From Sphaerisporangium krabiense (lineage in GTDB: Bacteria; Actinomycetota; Actinomycetes; Streptosporangiales; Streptosporangiaceae), in the NCBI RefSeq assembly GCF_014200435.1, contig NZ_JACHBR010000001.1, positions 3,937,501-4,001,500 of the forward strand: a stretch of 64,000 bases of DNA. The letters are read 5' to 3'. The notes beneath the pieces were generated by a model. The model did no database searches. It was not told where the DNA came from and saw only the letters and a program-made list of their open reading frames with translations. Shown in pieces: positions 16,951 to 31,347 of this stretch. The first letter of the stretch is position 1, and every line of letters starts with the position of its first letter. A program made the translations under genes and the position numbers.

Positions 16951-17961
16951 GTGAGCGAGTTTCCGTGGGGCGAGGCCAGCGCGACGGGGGTGGGCTCCCA
17001 CCCGGGCGCCGACCATGTCGAGACGTTGCGGACGGTGTTCGGCGAGGTCCCCGATCTGCCGTACCTGCCCGAGCTTCCCGACCGCGGCGTCGGCGCCGAC
17101 ATGGTGGGGCGCACGGCGTCGCTGCTGGTCGACCTGCCGGTGGAGGTCCAGCCGTCCGGGTGGCGTTTCACCGACAGGCCGGGCCGCGACCTGCGCAGGG
17201 CCAGGGAACACCTCGCCCGCGACCTCGACGGCCTGGAGGAGGTCGCCCAGGGGTACGAGGGCCCGCTGAAGATCCAGGTCTGCGGGCCGTGGACGCTCGC
17301 GGGCACCGTCGAGCTGCGCTACGGCGACCGCACGCTGGCGGACCCGGGCGCGGTCCGCGACGTGGCCGAGTCGCTGGCCGAGGGGCTCGCCGCGCACATC
17401 GCCGCCGTGCGGTCGCGCGTGCCGGGCGCCACGGTGGTGGTCCAGCTGGAGGAGCCCGGCCTGCCGGGGGCGCTCGCCGGGACGGTGCCGACGGCCTCGG
17501 GGTTCGGGCGGCTGGCCGCCGTGGAGCCGCCGATCGCGGCCGAGCGGCTGCGCGCGGTGCTCCCGCCCGAGGTGTTCACGGTCGTCCACTGCTGCGCGCC
17601 CGAGGTGCCGTTCGACGTGCTGCGCTCGGCCGGGGTGCGGGGCGTCTCGCTGGACGCGGGGCTGCTGCGGCGCAGGGACGAGGACAAGATCGGCGAGGCG
17701 ATCGACCGGGGGACGGCGCTGTTCCTCGGCGTCGTGCCCGGCACGGATTCCCGGCTGCCCGACATCGGCGTGGTGGCCAGGCCGGCCGTCGAGCTGTGGC
17801 GCAGGCTCGGCTTCGCGCCCGCCGGCCTGGCGCGCCAGGTGGTGCTCACCCCGTCGTGCGGGCTGGCCGGCGCCTCGCCCGGGTACGCCAGGGCCGCGCT
17901 CGCCCGGTGCCGCGAGGCCGCCCGCGTGCTGCGCGAGGACCCCGAGGACGAACGGGACTGA
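16951..17961 (+). CDS. MetE C-terminal-like (cobalamin-independent methionine synthase) family protein
   Basis: 336 residues, half the size of full MetE and corresponding to its catalytic C-terminal barrel. Near the N-terminus ATGVGSHPGAD matches the GSFP-type start of the family. IQVCGPWTLAGTVELRYG, VVVQLEEPGLPGALAG, VVHCCAP and LTPSCGLAGASPGYAR hold the residues used for zinc and substrate in MetE-like enzymes (His-Cys and the late Cys). Such stand-alone domains are annotated as methionine synthase in many actinomycetes, but the substrate is not proven. GTG 16951 is preferred over TTG 16942. No ribosome site is visible and TAAGCT lies just upstream, so it may be leaderless. Confidence 0.8.
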   Translation: MSEFPWGEASATGVGSHPGADHVETLRTVFGEVPDLPYLPELPDRGVGADMVGRTASLLVDLPVEVQPSGWRFTDRPGRDLRRAREHLARDLDGLEEVAQGYEGPLKIQVCGPWTLAGTVELRYGDRTLADPGAVRDVAESLAEGLAAHIAAVRSRVPGATVVVQLEEPGLPGALAGTVPTASGFGRLAAVEPPIAAERLRAVLPPEVFTVVHCCAPEVPFDVLRSAGVRGVSLDAGLLRRRDEDKIGEAIDRGTALFLGVVPGTDSRLPDIGVVARPAVELWRRLGFAPAGLARQVVLTPSCGLAGASPGYARAALARCREAARVLREDPEDERD

Positions 17962-18059
17962 GCCGGCCGTCTCCCGCGAGTGCGGTTCAAGTGCCTCGCA
18001 AGCGGCGTGCCCTATTCCTGGGAGTCGTGGAACGACCCAGGAATCCGGGAGAGAAAGTC

Positions 18060-18536
18060 ATGCGCAGCGGTCTTCGCGTCCTGCTCGGCCTCACCACCGC
18101 CGCGGCCCTCGGCCTCGGCCTGCCCGCCGCGGCCTCCGCGTCGGCCTCTGTGCCGGCCTCTGTGTCGACCTCGGGGGCCGCGGCCGGCACGGCCACGGCC
18201 GCCGAGAGGTGGGAGTGGGGGCCCACGGCGTCCACGGACTTCAAGGGCTGGGCGTCGGGCGAGATCCGGACGACGCGGTCCGGCCTGCGGATCAGCGGCG
18301 ACGTGTACGACGGCGGCGGCGCCCGCACGTGCACCTGGCTGAAGATCAAGTGGCTCACCGACCGCGGCAAGTGGCGCACCGCGACGTACAAGAACTGCTC
18401 GCAGTCCAGGACGCGGTCCTTCCGGATCAACGCCGGGTACATGCTGACCTCGTCCGCCAAGGTGTGCCGGGGCACCTCGGCCCGCGTCACGGGGAAGTGC
18501 TCGCACTGGGAGGGCGTGTGGTCCCAGGGCGGCTGA
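18060..18536 (+). CDS. Secreted small protein with four cysteines
   Basis: 158 residues. Signal peptide: RSGLRVLLGLTTAAALGLG, then an Ala/Ser-rich stretch with likely cleavage after an ASA around residue 27. The mature part has an acidic/aromatic start (ERWEWGPTASTDF) and four cysteines (in TCTWLK, KNCSQ, KVCRG and GKCSHW) that could form two disulfides. I recognise no family. GGAGAG lies six bases before ATG. A strong terminator follows at 18602. Confidence 0.75.
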   Translation: MRSGLRVLLGLTTAAALGLGLPAAASASASVPASVSTSGAAAGTATAAERWEWGPTASTDFKGWASGEIRTTRSGLRISGDVYDGGGARTCTWLKIKWLTDRGKWRTATYKNCSQSRTRSFRINAGYMLTSSAKVCRGTSARVTGKCSHWEGVWSQGG

Positions 18537-18601
18537 CCACGAAAGCCTGATAAGTCGGCAAATAGTGGTTGTCCCGGTCTTTGCCGGACACCCTGGTTCT
18601 T

Positions 18602-18638
18602 CAGGCGATCCCGGGTGGACGGCGCCCGGGATCGCCTG
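18602..18638 (+). terminator. Terminator hairpin before ligA
   Basis: Perfect 14-bp stem CAGGCGATCCCGGG (18602-18615) with its complement at 18625-18638 and a 9-nt loop. Confidence 0.85.
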
Positions 18639-18753
18639 TTGCGGCACGGGTCCGTTTCGTGGGGAAATGTCGGTGCGGGATGGCATGGTGGAGGTAACGA
18701 TTGCCCAGGTAGAGCGCCGATCCGCGGACGCGAGCACGCGCCGCTGCCCGTAG

Positions 18754-21030
<2,277 letters not shown>

Positions 21031-21040
21031 CGGCCGGAGG

Positions 21041-21982
21041 TCACGCGTCCAGCATGTCCGTCGTGACCTCCCACAGCCGGATGGCGGCCTCGGGGTCGAG
21101 GGCGTACTCCGCGACGCCCCTGCGCTCGCCGCCGGGCCGGTGCGGCTCCGCCTCCTGGCAGTCCTCGAAGTAGCGCCCGCCGACGCCGTCGAGCAGGGGA
21201 GAGGCCGCGAGCAGCACGGAGGTGGCGGCGCCCTGCTCGGGGGTCCGCCAGTTGATCTGCCGCAGACCGGACGCGGCCCGCATGCGCTCCAGCTGTTCCT
21301 CGCTGACGTGGCGCTGCAGGCGGGTGCGGATGCCGCCGGGCATCAGCGCGTTGGCGGTGACGCCGTCGTCGGCCCAGCGCCTGGTGGCCTCGACCGCCAG
21401 CAGGACGTTCGCCGTCTTGGACTGGCCGTACGCGGACCAGGGCTCGTATTCGCGGTCGCGGAAGTGGATGTCGTCGAAGACGATCGGCGAGCGCAGGTGG
21501 CCGCTGGAGCTGACCGAGACGACGCGGGCGCCCCCGGCGCGGGCGAGCGCCCGGTGGAGGCCGGTGGTGAGGGCGAAGTGGCCGATGTGGTTGGTGGCGA
21601 ACTGCAGCTCCCAGCCCTGCGGCGTGCGGGTCTCCGGGGTGGCCATCACGCCGGCGTTGTTGACGAGGATGTGCAGCGGGCCGTCCCACGCGGCCGTGAA
21701 GGCGGCGACGGACGCGGGGTCGGTGAGGTCGAGCCGCGCCACGAGCACCCGCTCGCCGCCGGTGGTGGCGGTGATGTCCTCGGCCGTGCGCTCGCCCGCC
21801 GCGGTGTCGCGGACGGCCAACGTGACCTCGGCTCCCGCGCCGGCGAGCGCGCGGGCGGTCTCGACGCCGATCCCCGAGGCGCCGCCGGTCACGACGGCGC
21901 GTCGGCCGGTGAGGTCGACGCCCGCCACGACCTCGGCGGCGGTGGACGAGGCGGTGAAGGGTGTGGTGACGCGTGCGGCCAT
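21041..21982 (-). CDS. Short-chain dehydrogenase/reductase, long N-terminus
   Basis: 313 residues. NAD(P) motif VVTGGASGIGVETARAL near residue 30, NNAGVM near 105, catalytic serine in SVSSSGHL near 155 and YGQSK near 187. It belongs with the retinol-dehydrogenase/WWOX-like SDR group that acts on unknown substrates. It is divergent from a TetR gene, and two identical palindromes lie between them, so the TetR protein probably represses it. Confidence 0.85.
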   Translation of the reverse strand: MAARVTTPFTASSTAAEVVAGVDLTGRRAVVTGGASGIGVETARALAGAGAEVTLAVRDTAAGERTAEDITATTGGERVLVARLDLTDPASVAAFTAAWDGPLHILVNNAGVMATPETRTPQGWELQFATNHIGHFALTTGLHRALARAGGARVVSVSSSGHLRSPIVFDDIHFRDREYEPWSAYGQSKTANVLLAVEATRRWADDGVTANALMPGGIRTRLQRHVSEEQLERMRAASGLRQINWRTPEQGAATSVLLAASPLLDGVGGRYFEDCQEAEPHRPGGERRGVAEYALDPEAAIRLWEVTTDMLDA

Positions 21983-22094
21983 GGTCTTTCCCGTCTGAGC
22001 GGTCGATGGGTGCCGGTGGAGGGCCCGATCCGGACCTCCGGCGAGGTCGAAGGGTGGCGATCGGCGCGGGTGGTCCCGGTACGATGACGCTATC

Positions 22095-22139
22095 CGGAGG
22101 ATCCTCCGATAGAGCCGACTCTAAGCGGAGGATCCTCCG
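22095..22139. promoter_or_regulatory. Two identical 14-bp palindromic operators
   Basis: CGGAGGATCCTCCG occurs at 22095-22108 and again at 22126-22139. The centres are 31 bp apart, about three helical turns, so two dimers would sit on the same face of the DNA. They lie between the SDR and TetR genes and are probably the TetR protein's binding sites. Confidence 0.8.
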
Positions 22140-22239
22140 GATGGCAAGCCGGGGCATGCCGTCCGGACGCCGGCGGTCCGGGTCATGACCGGCGGCCACG
22201 AGATCGGCCGTCAGGCCAGGAGGAACCAGGAGGAACACC

Positions 22240-22815
22240 GTGGAGCCCAGCGGCGCCCGACCCCTGCGCGCGGACGCCCGGCGCAACCGCGACCGCCTGC
22301 TCGACGTCGCCGCGCGCGTGTTCTCCGAGGACGGGCCGGAGGTGACGCTCGACGCGGTCGCCAAGAAGGCGGGCGTCGGCATCGGCACGCTGTACCGGCA
22401 CTTCCCCACGCGCGAGGCCCTGGTGGAGGCCGTGTACCGCGAGGAACTGGCCCGCCTGTGCGGGGCCGCGGCGGAGCTCCTGGAGTCCATGCCGGCCGAC
22501 CGGGCGTTGCGGGCCTGGATGGACTTCTTCGTGGACTACGCCACCAAGAAGCGGGAGATGGCGGACGCGTTGCGCGCGGTGATCGCCTCCGGCGGCGACC
22601 CCTACTCCGAGAGCCGCGCCCGCATGACGGACGCCGTGACGAGTCTGCTCCGGGCCGGCGCCGCGGCGGGGACCGTCCGTGAGGACGTGCTGCCCGAGGA
22701 CGTCCTGGCGAGCCTGACCGGGCTCTCCATGGCGGCGCGGGAGCGCCGTGACCAGGCGGCCCGCATGCTCGACCTGCTCATGGACGGCCTGCGCCACACC
22801 GCCGCCCCCCGCTGA
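22240..22815 (+). CDS. TetR-family transcriptional regulator
   Basis: 191 residues. HTH: RRNRDRLLDVAARVFSEDG, then LDAVAKKAGVGIGTLYRHFPTREALVEAVY, a very typical TetR recognition segment. The C-terminal ligand domain belongs with a common actinobacterial TetR group (residues MADALRAVIASGGDPYSESR). GTG 22240 has AGGAGGAACACC before it. It is divergent from the SDR and most likely controls it, and itself, through the twin palindromes. Confidence 0.9.
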   Translation: MEPSGARPLRADARRNRDRLLDVAARVFSEDGPEVTLDAVAKKAGVGIGTLYRHFPTREALVEAVYREELARLCGAAAELLESMPADRALRAWMDFFVDYATKKREMADALRAVIASGGDPYSESRARMTDAVTSLLRAGAAAGTVREDVLPEDVLASLTGLSMAARERRDQAARMLDLLMDGLRHTAAPR

Positions 22816-23134
22816 CCCCGGGGCCGTGCGGGGACCGGCCCGCCGTCGTCGGAGGGTTCGCGCGGCCCTACCGAACCTGGACACCTGCGCGGAAGCCGCG
22901 CGGCGCGGGCGCCGGTGAATCAGAATGGTCAAGTGCGGGTCAAACCGCGTGTGGACTCTTGTGGAGGGTTCCAGGGGGCATTTCACGGGATCCGGACCGG
23001 CTGGGGGAGCCGGCGGAAGGGTGACAGAACACGAGGTCCCGAAATATTCGGTGACGCAACGTGCCCAACCGGTTTCGCGAAGTGGCCCAAAGGCCGTACC
23101 CTCCCATAGTGACCTCTTGGGGGTTTACTTGCCT
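22816..23134. other. 319-nt intergenic region without a supported gene
   Basis: Holds small hairpins (CCGGCT-N5-AGCCGG, CCGAA-N3-TTCGG) and a -10-like CATAGT near 23106. I see no supported gene and no riboswitch that I can defend. Confidence 0.5.
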
Positions 23135-25207
23135 ATGACGGACCCATCCGACACACGCGACACCGCACCGCGCCCGTTCTCCCCGCTCTGGACCTACATC
23201 ACGGGAGTCGTGGTCACGGGGCTCGCGGCGCTGGGCGTCGCCGAGGTGCGGCTCGGTGTCTGGGAACTCGTCACGCTGGCGCGCACCTCGCTGTTCTGGG
23301 TGCTGGTGGTGCTGGTCGTGCTCGGGGAGCTCCGCCCGCTCGTCGTCTCCACCTCGCGCCTGGTCGGCGGCACCGCCACCTCGACCATGTTCACGTTCGC
23401 GATATTGCTCTACTACGGCCTCTCGGTGGCCGTGCTCATCCACGGGCTCGCCCTGGTGGTGAGCGGCCTGTCCCACCGCAGGGCCTGGCACCGCGTGGCG
23501 TTCAACGTGGCCCAGGTCACGCTGGCGTCCACCGCCGCCGGGGTGGTCCTCGGCCTGTTCGGGCACCATCCGCGCCCGGCCGTCCCCTGGGTGCCCGAGG
23601 GCGTCGACATGACGGCGGTCGCGCTCGCCGCCCTCGCCTACTTCGCCGTCCGCGGCGTGCTCGTCTGCGGGGCCGTCGCGCTGCACGAGCGCCGCTCGCT
23701 GGCCCGCGTGCTGCGCACCACGATCGGACACCAGAGCGTGGTCTACGCCGCGCTGCTCGGCCTCGCGCCGCTGGTCGTGGTCGTGATGAGCCGCTCGCCC
23801 GCGCTGGTCCCGCTGTTCGTGGCGCCGCTGGCCACCATGTACTTCACCGCCTCGATGTCGGTGCGCCGCGACCACCAGGCCATGCACGACGGCCTGACGT
23901 CCCTGCCGAACCGCAAGCTGCTGATCCTGCGCACCGAGGAGGCCCTGGCGGAGGCCCGCGACGACACGCGGGTGGGCCTGCTGCTTCTCGACCTGGATCG
24001 CTTCAAAGAGGTCAACGACACGCTCGGGCACCCCGTGGGGGACCGGCTGCTGCAGATCGTCGCCCACCGCCTCACCCACAGCGTGCGGCCGGGCGACGTG
24101 GTGGCCCGGCTCGGCGGCGACGAGTTCGCCGTCCTGCTGCCGACCGTCCGGGACGCCATGGCCGCCCGCGAGGTCGCCGCGCGGCTGCGCGCCGCGCTCA
24201 CCCAGCCGGTGCGCCTGGAGGGCATGACCTTCGACATGGACGCCTCGGTCGGCATCGCGCTCTACCCCGACCACGCGCCCGACTTCGAGCTGCTCCTCCA
24301 GCGGTCCGACGTCGCGATGTACTTCGCCAAGGAGGGCCGCACCGGCGTCGAGGTCTACAACGCCGAGAAGGACCGCAACTCGCCCGAGCGGCTCAACCTG
24401 CTCGGCGACCTGCGCAGGGCCGTCGGCGGCAGCGACCTGCGCCTGCACTACCAGCCCAAGGTGAACCTCGCCTCCGGCATGGTCGAGGGGGTGGAGGCCC
24501 TGCTGCGGTGGTGGCACCCGGAGCGCGGCCCGATCTCCCCGTCCGACTTCATCCCCCTGGCCGAGCAGTCCTACCTGATGCACCAGATCACCCAGCACGT
24601 GATCGACGCCGCGCTGGAGCAGGCCGCCGACTGGTGGCACGCCGGGCTGGAGGTGCCGATCTCGATCAACGTCTCGGCCCGCGACCTGCTCGACTCCGCG
24701 CTGCCGGACACGCTGGAGGCCGGGCTGGACCGCCTCGGCCTGCCGCCGCGGGCGATCCAGCTCGAGGTGACCGAGCGCATCCTGATGACCGACCAGGCGT
24801 ACACCTCCGACTCGGTCCACGCCCTGGTCGAGCTGGGCATCCCCTTGTCCCTGGACGACTTCGGCACCGGGTACTCCTCGCTGGTCCGGCTCCAGCGCCT
24901 CCAGGTGTGCGAGGTGAAGATCGACGCCTCGTTCGTGCAGCAGCTCGGCAAGTCGATGGACGACGAGCGCATCGTCCGCTCGATCGTCGACCTGGTCCGC
25001 TCGCTCGGCCTGCGGTCGGTGGCCGAGGGCGTGGAGACCGAGGAGGTCGCGCGCCGCCTGCGCGACATGGGCTGCGACGCCGCCCAGGGCTGGCGGTTCG
25101 CCGAGCCGATGCCCGCCGAGGACGCGACCGGGTGGCTGCGGGCCCGCATGGGCGGGGCCCCCGACTCCTACGACCGCCGCGGATCCGCCGAGGTGACGGC
25201 CTGCTAG
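23135..25207 (+). CDS. Membrane GGDEF-EAL protein (cyclic di-GMP turnover)
   Basis: About 690 residues. Eight or so hydrophobic segments over residues 15-245 form a membrane sensor of unknown ligand. GGDEF domain: ARLGGDEFAVLL near residue 326 with an intact active site, and R-P-G-D five residues before it, which is an intact inhibitory site. The EAL domain (from about 450) has all usual catalytic residues: VEALLRWW, SINVSARD, LEVTERIL, LDDFGTGYSSL, VKIDASFV, AEGVETEE and AQGWRFAEPMP. So it may both make and break cyclic di-GMP. The start is uncertain: ATG 23135 is chosen at the first hydrophobic-domain context, and the frame is open further upstream. Confidence 0.85.
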   Translation: MTDPSDTRDTAPRPFSPLWTYITGVVVTGLAALGVAEVRLGVWELVTLARTSLFWVLVVLVVLGELRPLVVSTSRLVGGTATSTMFTFAILLYYGLSVAVLIHGLALVVSGLSHRRAWHRVAFNVAQVTLASTAAGVVLGLFGHHPRPAVPWVPEGVDMTAVALAALAYFAVRGVLVCGAVALHERRSLARVLRTTIGHQSVVYAALLGLAPLVVVVMSRSPALVPLFVAPLATMYFTASMSVRRDHQAMHDGLTSLPNRKLLILRTEEALAEARDDTRVGLLLLDLDRFKEVNDTLGHPVGDRLLQIVAHRLTHSVRPGDVVARLGGDEFAVLLPTVRDAMAAREVAARLRAALTQPVRLEGMTFDMDASVGIALYPDHAPDFELLLQRSDVAMYFAKEGRTGVEVYNAEKDRNSPERLNLLGDLRRAVGGSDLRLHYQPKVNLASGMVEGVEALLRWWHPERGPISPSDFIPLAEQSYLMHQITQHVIDAALEQAADWWHAGLEVPISINVSARDLLDSALPDTLEAGLDRLGLPPRAIQLEVTERILMTDQAYTSDSVHALVELGIPLSLDDFGTGYSSLVRLQRLQVCEVKIDASFVQQLGKSMDDERIVRSIVDLVRSLGLRSVAEGVETEEVARRLRDMGCDAAQGWRFAEPMPAEDATGWLRARMGGAPDSYDRRGSAEVTAC

Positions 25208-25343
25208 CCCCTGGCCGGGCGCCCGTGGCGCGGCGGAGGGTCCAGTCCGGCCGAACGGAGGTTAATGGTTCGGCCACGTTCGGTCACGCGCCCTAGGATG
25301 ATGTCACTGTCCGATTGCCATCCATGAAACGGGTTAACGACTC

Positions 25344-25643
25344 ATGTCCGCCATAACCCGCGACGAGGTCGCTCACCTCGCCCGGCTCTCCCGGCTGGCG
25401 CTGAACGACGCCGAGCTCGACCACTACGCCACCCAGCTCGACGCCATCATCGGCGCGGTCGCGCGGGTGTCCGAGGTCGCCACCGACGACGTCCCGCCGT
25501 CCTCGCACGCGCTGCCGCTCACCAACGTCTACCGTCCCGACGAGACGCGGCCGAGCCTGACCCCGGAGCAGGCGCTGGCGGCCGCCCCGGCCGTCGAGGA
25601 CGACCGCTTCCGCGTCCCGCGCATCCTCGGGGAGGAGGCATGA
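25344..25643 (+). CDS. gatC: Asp/Glu-tRNA amidotransferase subunit C
   Basis: 99 residues, normal GatC length. [22 protein letters not shown] and the later [15 protein letters not shown] are characteristic. It clamps GatA to GatB in the complex that converts Glu-tRNA(Gln) and Asp-tRNA(Asn) to their amides. TAGGAT at 25294-25299 is a probable -10. gatA begins within its stop codon region (four-base overlap). Confidence 0.95.
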   Translation: MSAITRDEVAHLARLSRLALNDAELDHYATQLDAIIGAVARVSEVATDDVPPSSHALPLTNVYRPDETRPSLTPEQALAAAPAVEDDRFRVPRILGEEA

Positions 25644-27130
25644 GTCTCACCCGCAAGACCGCCGCCGAGCTCGGCGCGCTCATGGCCTCGGGCGAGGTCT
25701 CGGCCGTCGAGGTCACCCAGGCCCACCTGGACCGCGTCGCCGAGGTCGACGGGCAGGTCCACGCCTTCCTGCACGTCGCCGCCGAGTCGGCGCTGGCCCA
25801 GGCCCGCGCGGTCGACGCCCGCCGCGCCGCCGGCGAGGAGCTCGGCCCGCTGGCCGGCGTGCCCATCGCCCACAAGGACGTCTTCACCACCACGGACATG
25901 CCGACCACGGCCGGTTCCAAGATCCTCGAAGGCTACCGCCCGCCCTACGACGCGACCGTGACCGCGCGCCTGCGCGAGGCGGGCCTCGTGATCCTCGGCA
26001 AGACCAACCTGGACGAGTTCGCGATGGGCTCCTCCACCGAGAACTCCGCCTACGGCCCGACCCGCAACCCGTGGGACCTCGGCCGCATCCCCGGCGGGTC
26101 CTCCGGCGGCTCCAGCGCCGCGGTGGCCTCCTACCAGGCCCCGCTGTCCACCGGCACCGACACCGGCGGCTCGATCCGCCAGCCCGCCGCCGTCACCGGC
26201 ATCGTCGGCATGAAGCCCACCTACGGCGGCTCCTCGCGGTACGGGCTCATCGCCTTCGCGTCCTCGCTGGACACCCCCGGCCCGTTCGCCCGCACCGTCC
26301 TTGACGCCGCCCTGCTGCACGAGGCGTTCTCCGGCCACGACGTGATGGACACCACGTCCATCCACGCCGAGGTCCCGCCGGTGGTCGAGGCCGCGCGCCA
26401 CGGCGACGTCGCCGGGCTGCGCGTCGGCGTGGTCAAGGAGTTCGGGGGCGAGGGCTACCAGCCGGGCGTGCTGGCCCGCTTCCACGAGGCCGTCGAGCTG
26501 CTGGAGTCGATGGGCGCCAAGGTCGCCGAGATCTCCTGCCCGAACTTCGGCTACGCGCTCCCGGCCTACTACCTGATCGCCCCCTCGGAGTGCTCCTCGA
26601 ACCTCGCCAGGTTCGACGGCATGCGCTACGGCCTGCGCGCCGGCGACGACGGCTCGCGCAGCGCCGAGGAGGTCATGGCCCTCACCCGCGCCGCCGGGTT
26701 CGGCCCCGAGGTCAAGCGCCGCATCATGCTCGGCACCTACGCGCTGTCCAGCGGCTACTACGACGCCTACTACGGCTCGGCGCAGAAGGTCCGCACGCTG
26801 ATCGCCCGCGACTTCGAGGCCGCGTTCCACCAGGTCGACGTGCTGATCTCGCCGACCACCCCGACCACCGCCTTCCCGATCGGCGAACGCGCCGACGACC
26901 CCATGGCGATGTACCTGGCCGACCTCTGCACGATCCCGGCCAACCTCGCCGGCAACGCCGCCATCTCCGTCCCCTGCGGCCTCGCCGACGAGGACGGCCT
27001 CCCGGTAGGCCTCCAGATCATGGCCCCGGTCCTCGGCGACGACCGCTGCTACCGCGTCGCCGCCGCCGTAGAGAAGGCCTTCGAGTCCCGCTGGGGTGGC
27101 CCGCTGCTGAAGGAGGCTCCGTCCCTGTGA
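25640..27130 (+). CDS. gatA: Asp/Glu-tRNA amidotransferase subunit A
   Basis: 496 residues, amidase-signature enzyme releasing ammonia from glutamine. The catalytic Ser-cisSer-Lys set is seen as IAHKD near residue 75, then [14 protein letters not shown] and [12 protein letters not shown] near 155-180. It overlaps gatC at ATGA and gatB at GTGA, so all three subunits are translationally coupled. Confidence 0.96.
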   Translation: MSLTRKTAAELGALMASGEVSAVEVTQAHLDRVAEVDGQVHAFLHVAAESALAQARAVDARRAAGEELGPLAGVPIAHKDVFTTTDMPTTAGSKILEGYRPPYDATVTARLREAGLVILGKTNLDEFAMGSSTENSAYGPTRNPWDLGRIPGGSSGGSSAAVASYQAPLSTGTDTGGSIRQPAAVTGIVGMKPTYGGSSRYGLIAFASSLDTPGPFARTVLDAALLHEAFSGHDVMDTTSIHAEVPPVVEAARHGDVAGLRVGVVKEFGGEGYQPGVLARFHEAVELLESMGAKVAEISCPNFGYALPAYYLIAPSECSSNLARFDGMRYGLRAGDDGSRSAEEVMALTRAAGFGPEVKRRIMLGTYALSSGYYDAYYGSAQKVRTLIARDFEAAFHQVDVLISPTTPTTAFPIGERADDPMAMYLADLCTIPANLAGNAAISVPCGLADEDGLPVGLQIMAPVLGDDRCYRVAAAVEKAFESRWGGPLLKEAPSL

Positions 27131-28635
27131 CCACGACCCACACCTCCATGCCGTTCGACGAGGCGCTGGAGCGGTTCGAGCCGGTGCTCGGGCTGGAGAC
27201 GCATGTCGAGCTCGGTACGGCGTCCAAGATGTTCTGTGGGTGCCCGACCACGTTCGGGGCGCCGCCGAACACGCATGTCTGTCCGGTGTGCCTGGCGTTG
27301 CCGGGGGCGTTGCCGGTGGCCAACGACAAGGCCATCGAGTCGACGATTCGCATCGGGCTGGCGCTGAACTGCACGATCGCGGAATGGTGCAGGTTCGCCC
27401 GGAAGAACTACTTCTATCCGGACATGCCGAAGAACTACCAGATCAGCCAGTACGACGAGCCGCTCTGCGTCAACGGCTACCTCGACGTCGAGGTGGACGG
27501 CCGTCCGTTCCGGGTCGAGATCGAGCGGGTGCACCTCGAAGAGGACACCGGCAAGTCGACCCACGTCGGCGGCGCCACCGGCCGCATCCACGGCGCGGAC
27601 CACTCCATCGTCGACTACAACCGGGCGGGCATCCCGCTGGTCGAGATCGTCACCAAGCCGATCCCGGGAACCGACCGGCTCGCGCCCGAGGTCGCCCGGG
27701 CGTACGTCACGGAGCTGCGTGAGCTGATGCGGGCGCTGGGCGTGTCCGACGTGCGCATGGAGGAGGGCTCGCTGCGCTGCGACGTCAACGTGTCGCTGAT
27801 GCCGCGCGGCTCCTCCGAGTGGGGCACCCGCACCGAGACCAAGAACGTCAACTCGCTGCGCAGCGTCGAGCGGTCCGTACGCGGCGAGATCGAGCGTCAG
27901 GCCGCCGTCCTCGCCGAGGGCGGCAAGATCGTGCAGGAGACCCGCCACTTCCACGAGGACACCGGCGCCACCACTTCCGGCCGCTCCAAGGAAGAGGCGC
28001 AGGACTACCGCTACTTCCCCGAGCCCGACCTGCTGCCGATCGCCCCGACCCCCGAGTGGGTCGAGGAACTGCGCGCGGAACTGCCTGAGCTGCCGTCCGC
28101 GCGGCGCCGGCGCCTGCAGGGCGAGTGGGGCGTCTCCGACCTGGACATGGCGGCCATGCACAACGCGGGCGCCATCGACCTGGTGGAGGCCACGGTGTCG
28201 GCCGGGGTGCCCGCCGCCGACGCGCGCAAGTGGTGGATGGGCGAGCTGGCCCGCCGCGCCAACGAGTCCGGCACGGCCCTGGCCGACCTGCCGATCACGC
28301 CCGCGCAGATCGCCCGGGTCGTCGAGCTGGTCGCCTCCGGCGCGCTGAACGACAAGCTGGCCCGCCAGGTGCTGGAGGGCGTGCTCGCGGGCGAGGGCTC
28401 GCCCGACGAGGTCGTCGAGGCCAGGGGCCTGCGCATCGTCAGCGACGAGGGCGAGCTGTCCTCGATCATCGACCAGGTCCTCGCGCAGAACGCCGACGCG
28501 GCCGACAAGGTGCGGTCCGGCAAGATCGCCGCGGTCGGCGCCCTGGTCGGCGGCGTGATGAAGGCCAGCAGGGGCAAGGCCGACGCCGGACGCGCCCGGG
28601 AGCTGATCCTGGAGAAGCTGGGCGTCGAGGCGTAA
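27127..28635 (+). CDS. gatB: Asp/Glu-tRNA amidotransferase subunit B
   Basis: 502 residues, the normal GatB length. Binds tRNA and activates the acyl group. Signatures: [71 protein letters not shown], and a C-terminal YqeY-type tail ([17 protein letters not shown]). GTG 27127 overlaps the gatA stop, and homology begins there although the frame is open upstream. A terminator follows. Confidence 0.96.
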   Translation: MTTTHTSMPFDEALERFEPVLGLETHVELGTASKMFCGCPTTFGAPPNTHVCPVCLALPGALPVANDKAIESTIRIGLALNCTIAEWCRFARKNYFYPDMPKNYQISQYDEPLCVNGYLDVEVDGRPFRVEIERVHLEEDTGKSTHVGGATGRIHGADHSIVDYNRAGIPLVEIVTKPIPGTDRLAPEVARAYVTELRELMRALGVSDVRMEEGSLRCDVNVSLMPRGSSEWGTRTETKNVNSLRSVERSVRGEIERQAAVLAEGGKIVQETRHFHEDTGATTSGRSKEEAQDYRYFPEPDLLPIAPTPEWVEELRAELPELPSARRRRLQGEWGVSDLDMAAMHNAGAIDLVEATVSAGVPAADARKWWMGELARRANESGTALADLPITPAQIARVVELVASGALNDKLARQVLEGVLAGEGSPDEVVEARGLRIVSDEGELSSIIDQVLAQNADAADKVRSGKIAAVGALVGGVMKASRGKADAGRARELILEKLGVEA

Positions 28636-28659
28636 CCCGGCCGCCGCACACCTGTCCGA

Positions 28660-28690
28660 GCGGGCCCCGCGACACGGTCGCGGGGCCCGC
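28660..28690 (+). terminator. Terminator hairpin after gatB
   Basis: Perfect 14-bp stem GCGGGCCCCGCGAC (28660-28673) with its complement at 28677-28690 and a 3-nt loop. Confidence 0.85.
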
Positions 28691-28853
28691 CGCCGTTTCC
28701 GGCGGTGGTGCTCCCATCGCACGGGGGAGGAGTTTCACTCTCCGAACGTCCGTCCGTGGGGCGGAATTCATCCGTTGATGTAGAAGAATTTGCGCGTGCC
28801 CGTGGTTTAGGGTGAGGCGGGGGAACAGGTACGGAGCGGGAGGAGACGAGGGC

Positions 28854-31238
<2,385 letters not shown>

Positions 31239-31347
31239 GCCCGGCTCCTGAGACGCCGCCCCCGCCCCGCGCCGGCGAGAACACCCGGCTCCCCCTCAGA
31301 GCACCCTCCCCCATCAGCGCACCCCGCCTGACCCGCCCCTTCGGGGC

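Noticed and set aside
22980-23134. A cyclic di-GMP or cyclic di-AMP riboswitch before the GGDEF-EAL gene
   Set aside because: Fragments such as GGGGGAGCC and CCGAA look suggestive, but the later conserved blocks of either class are missing.
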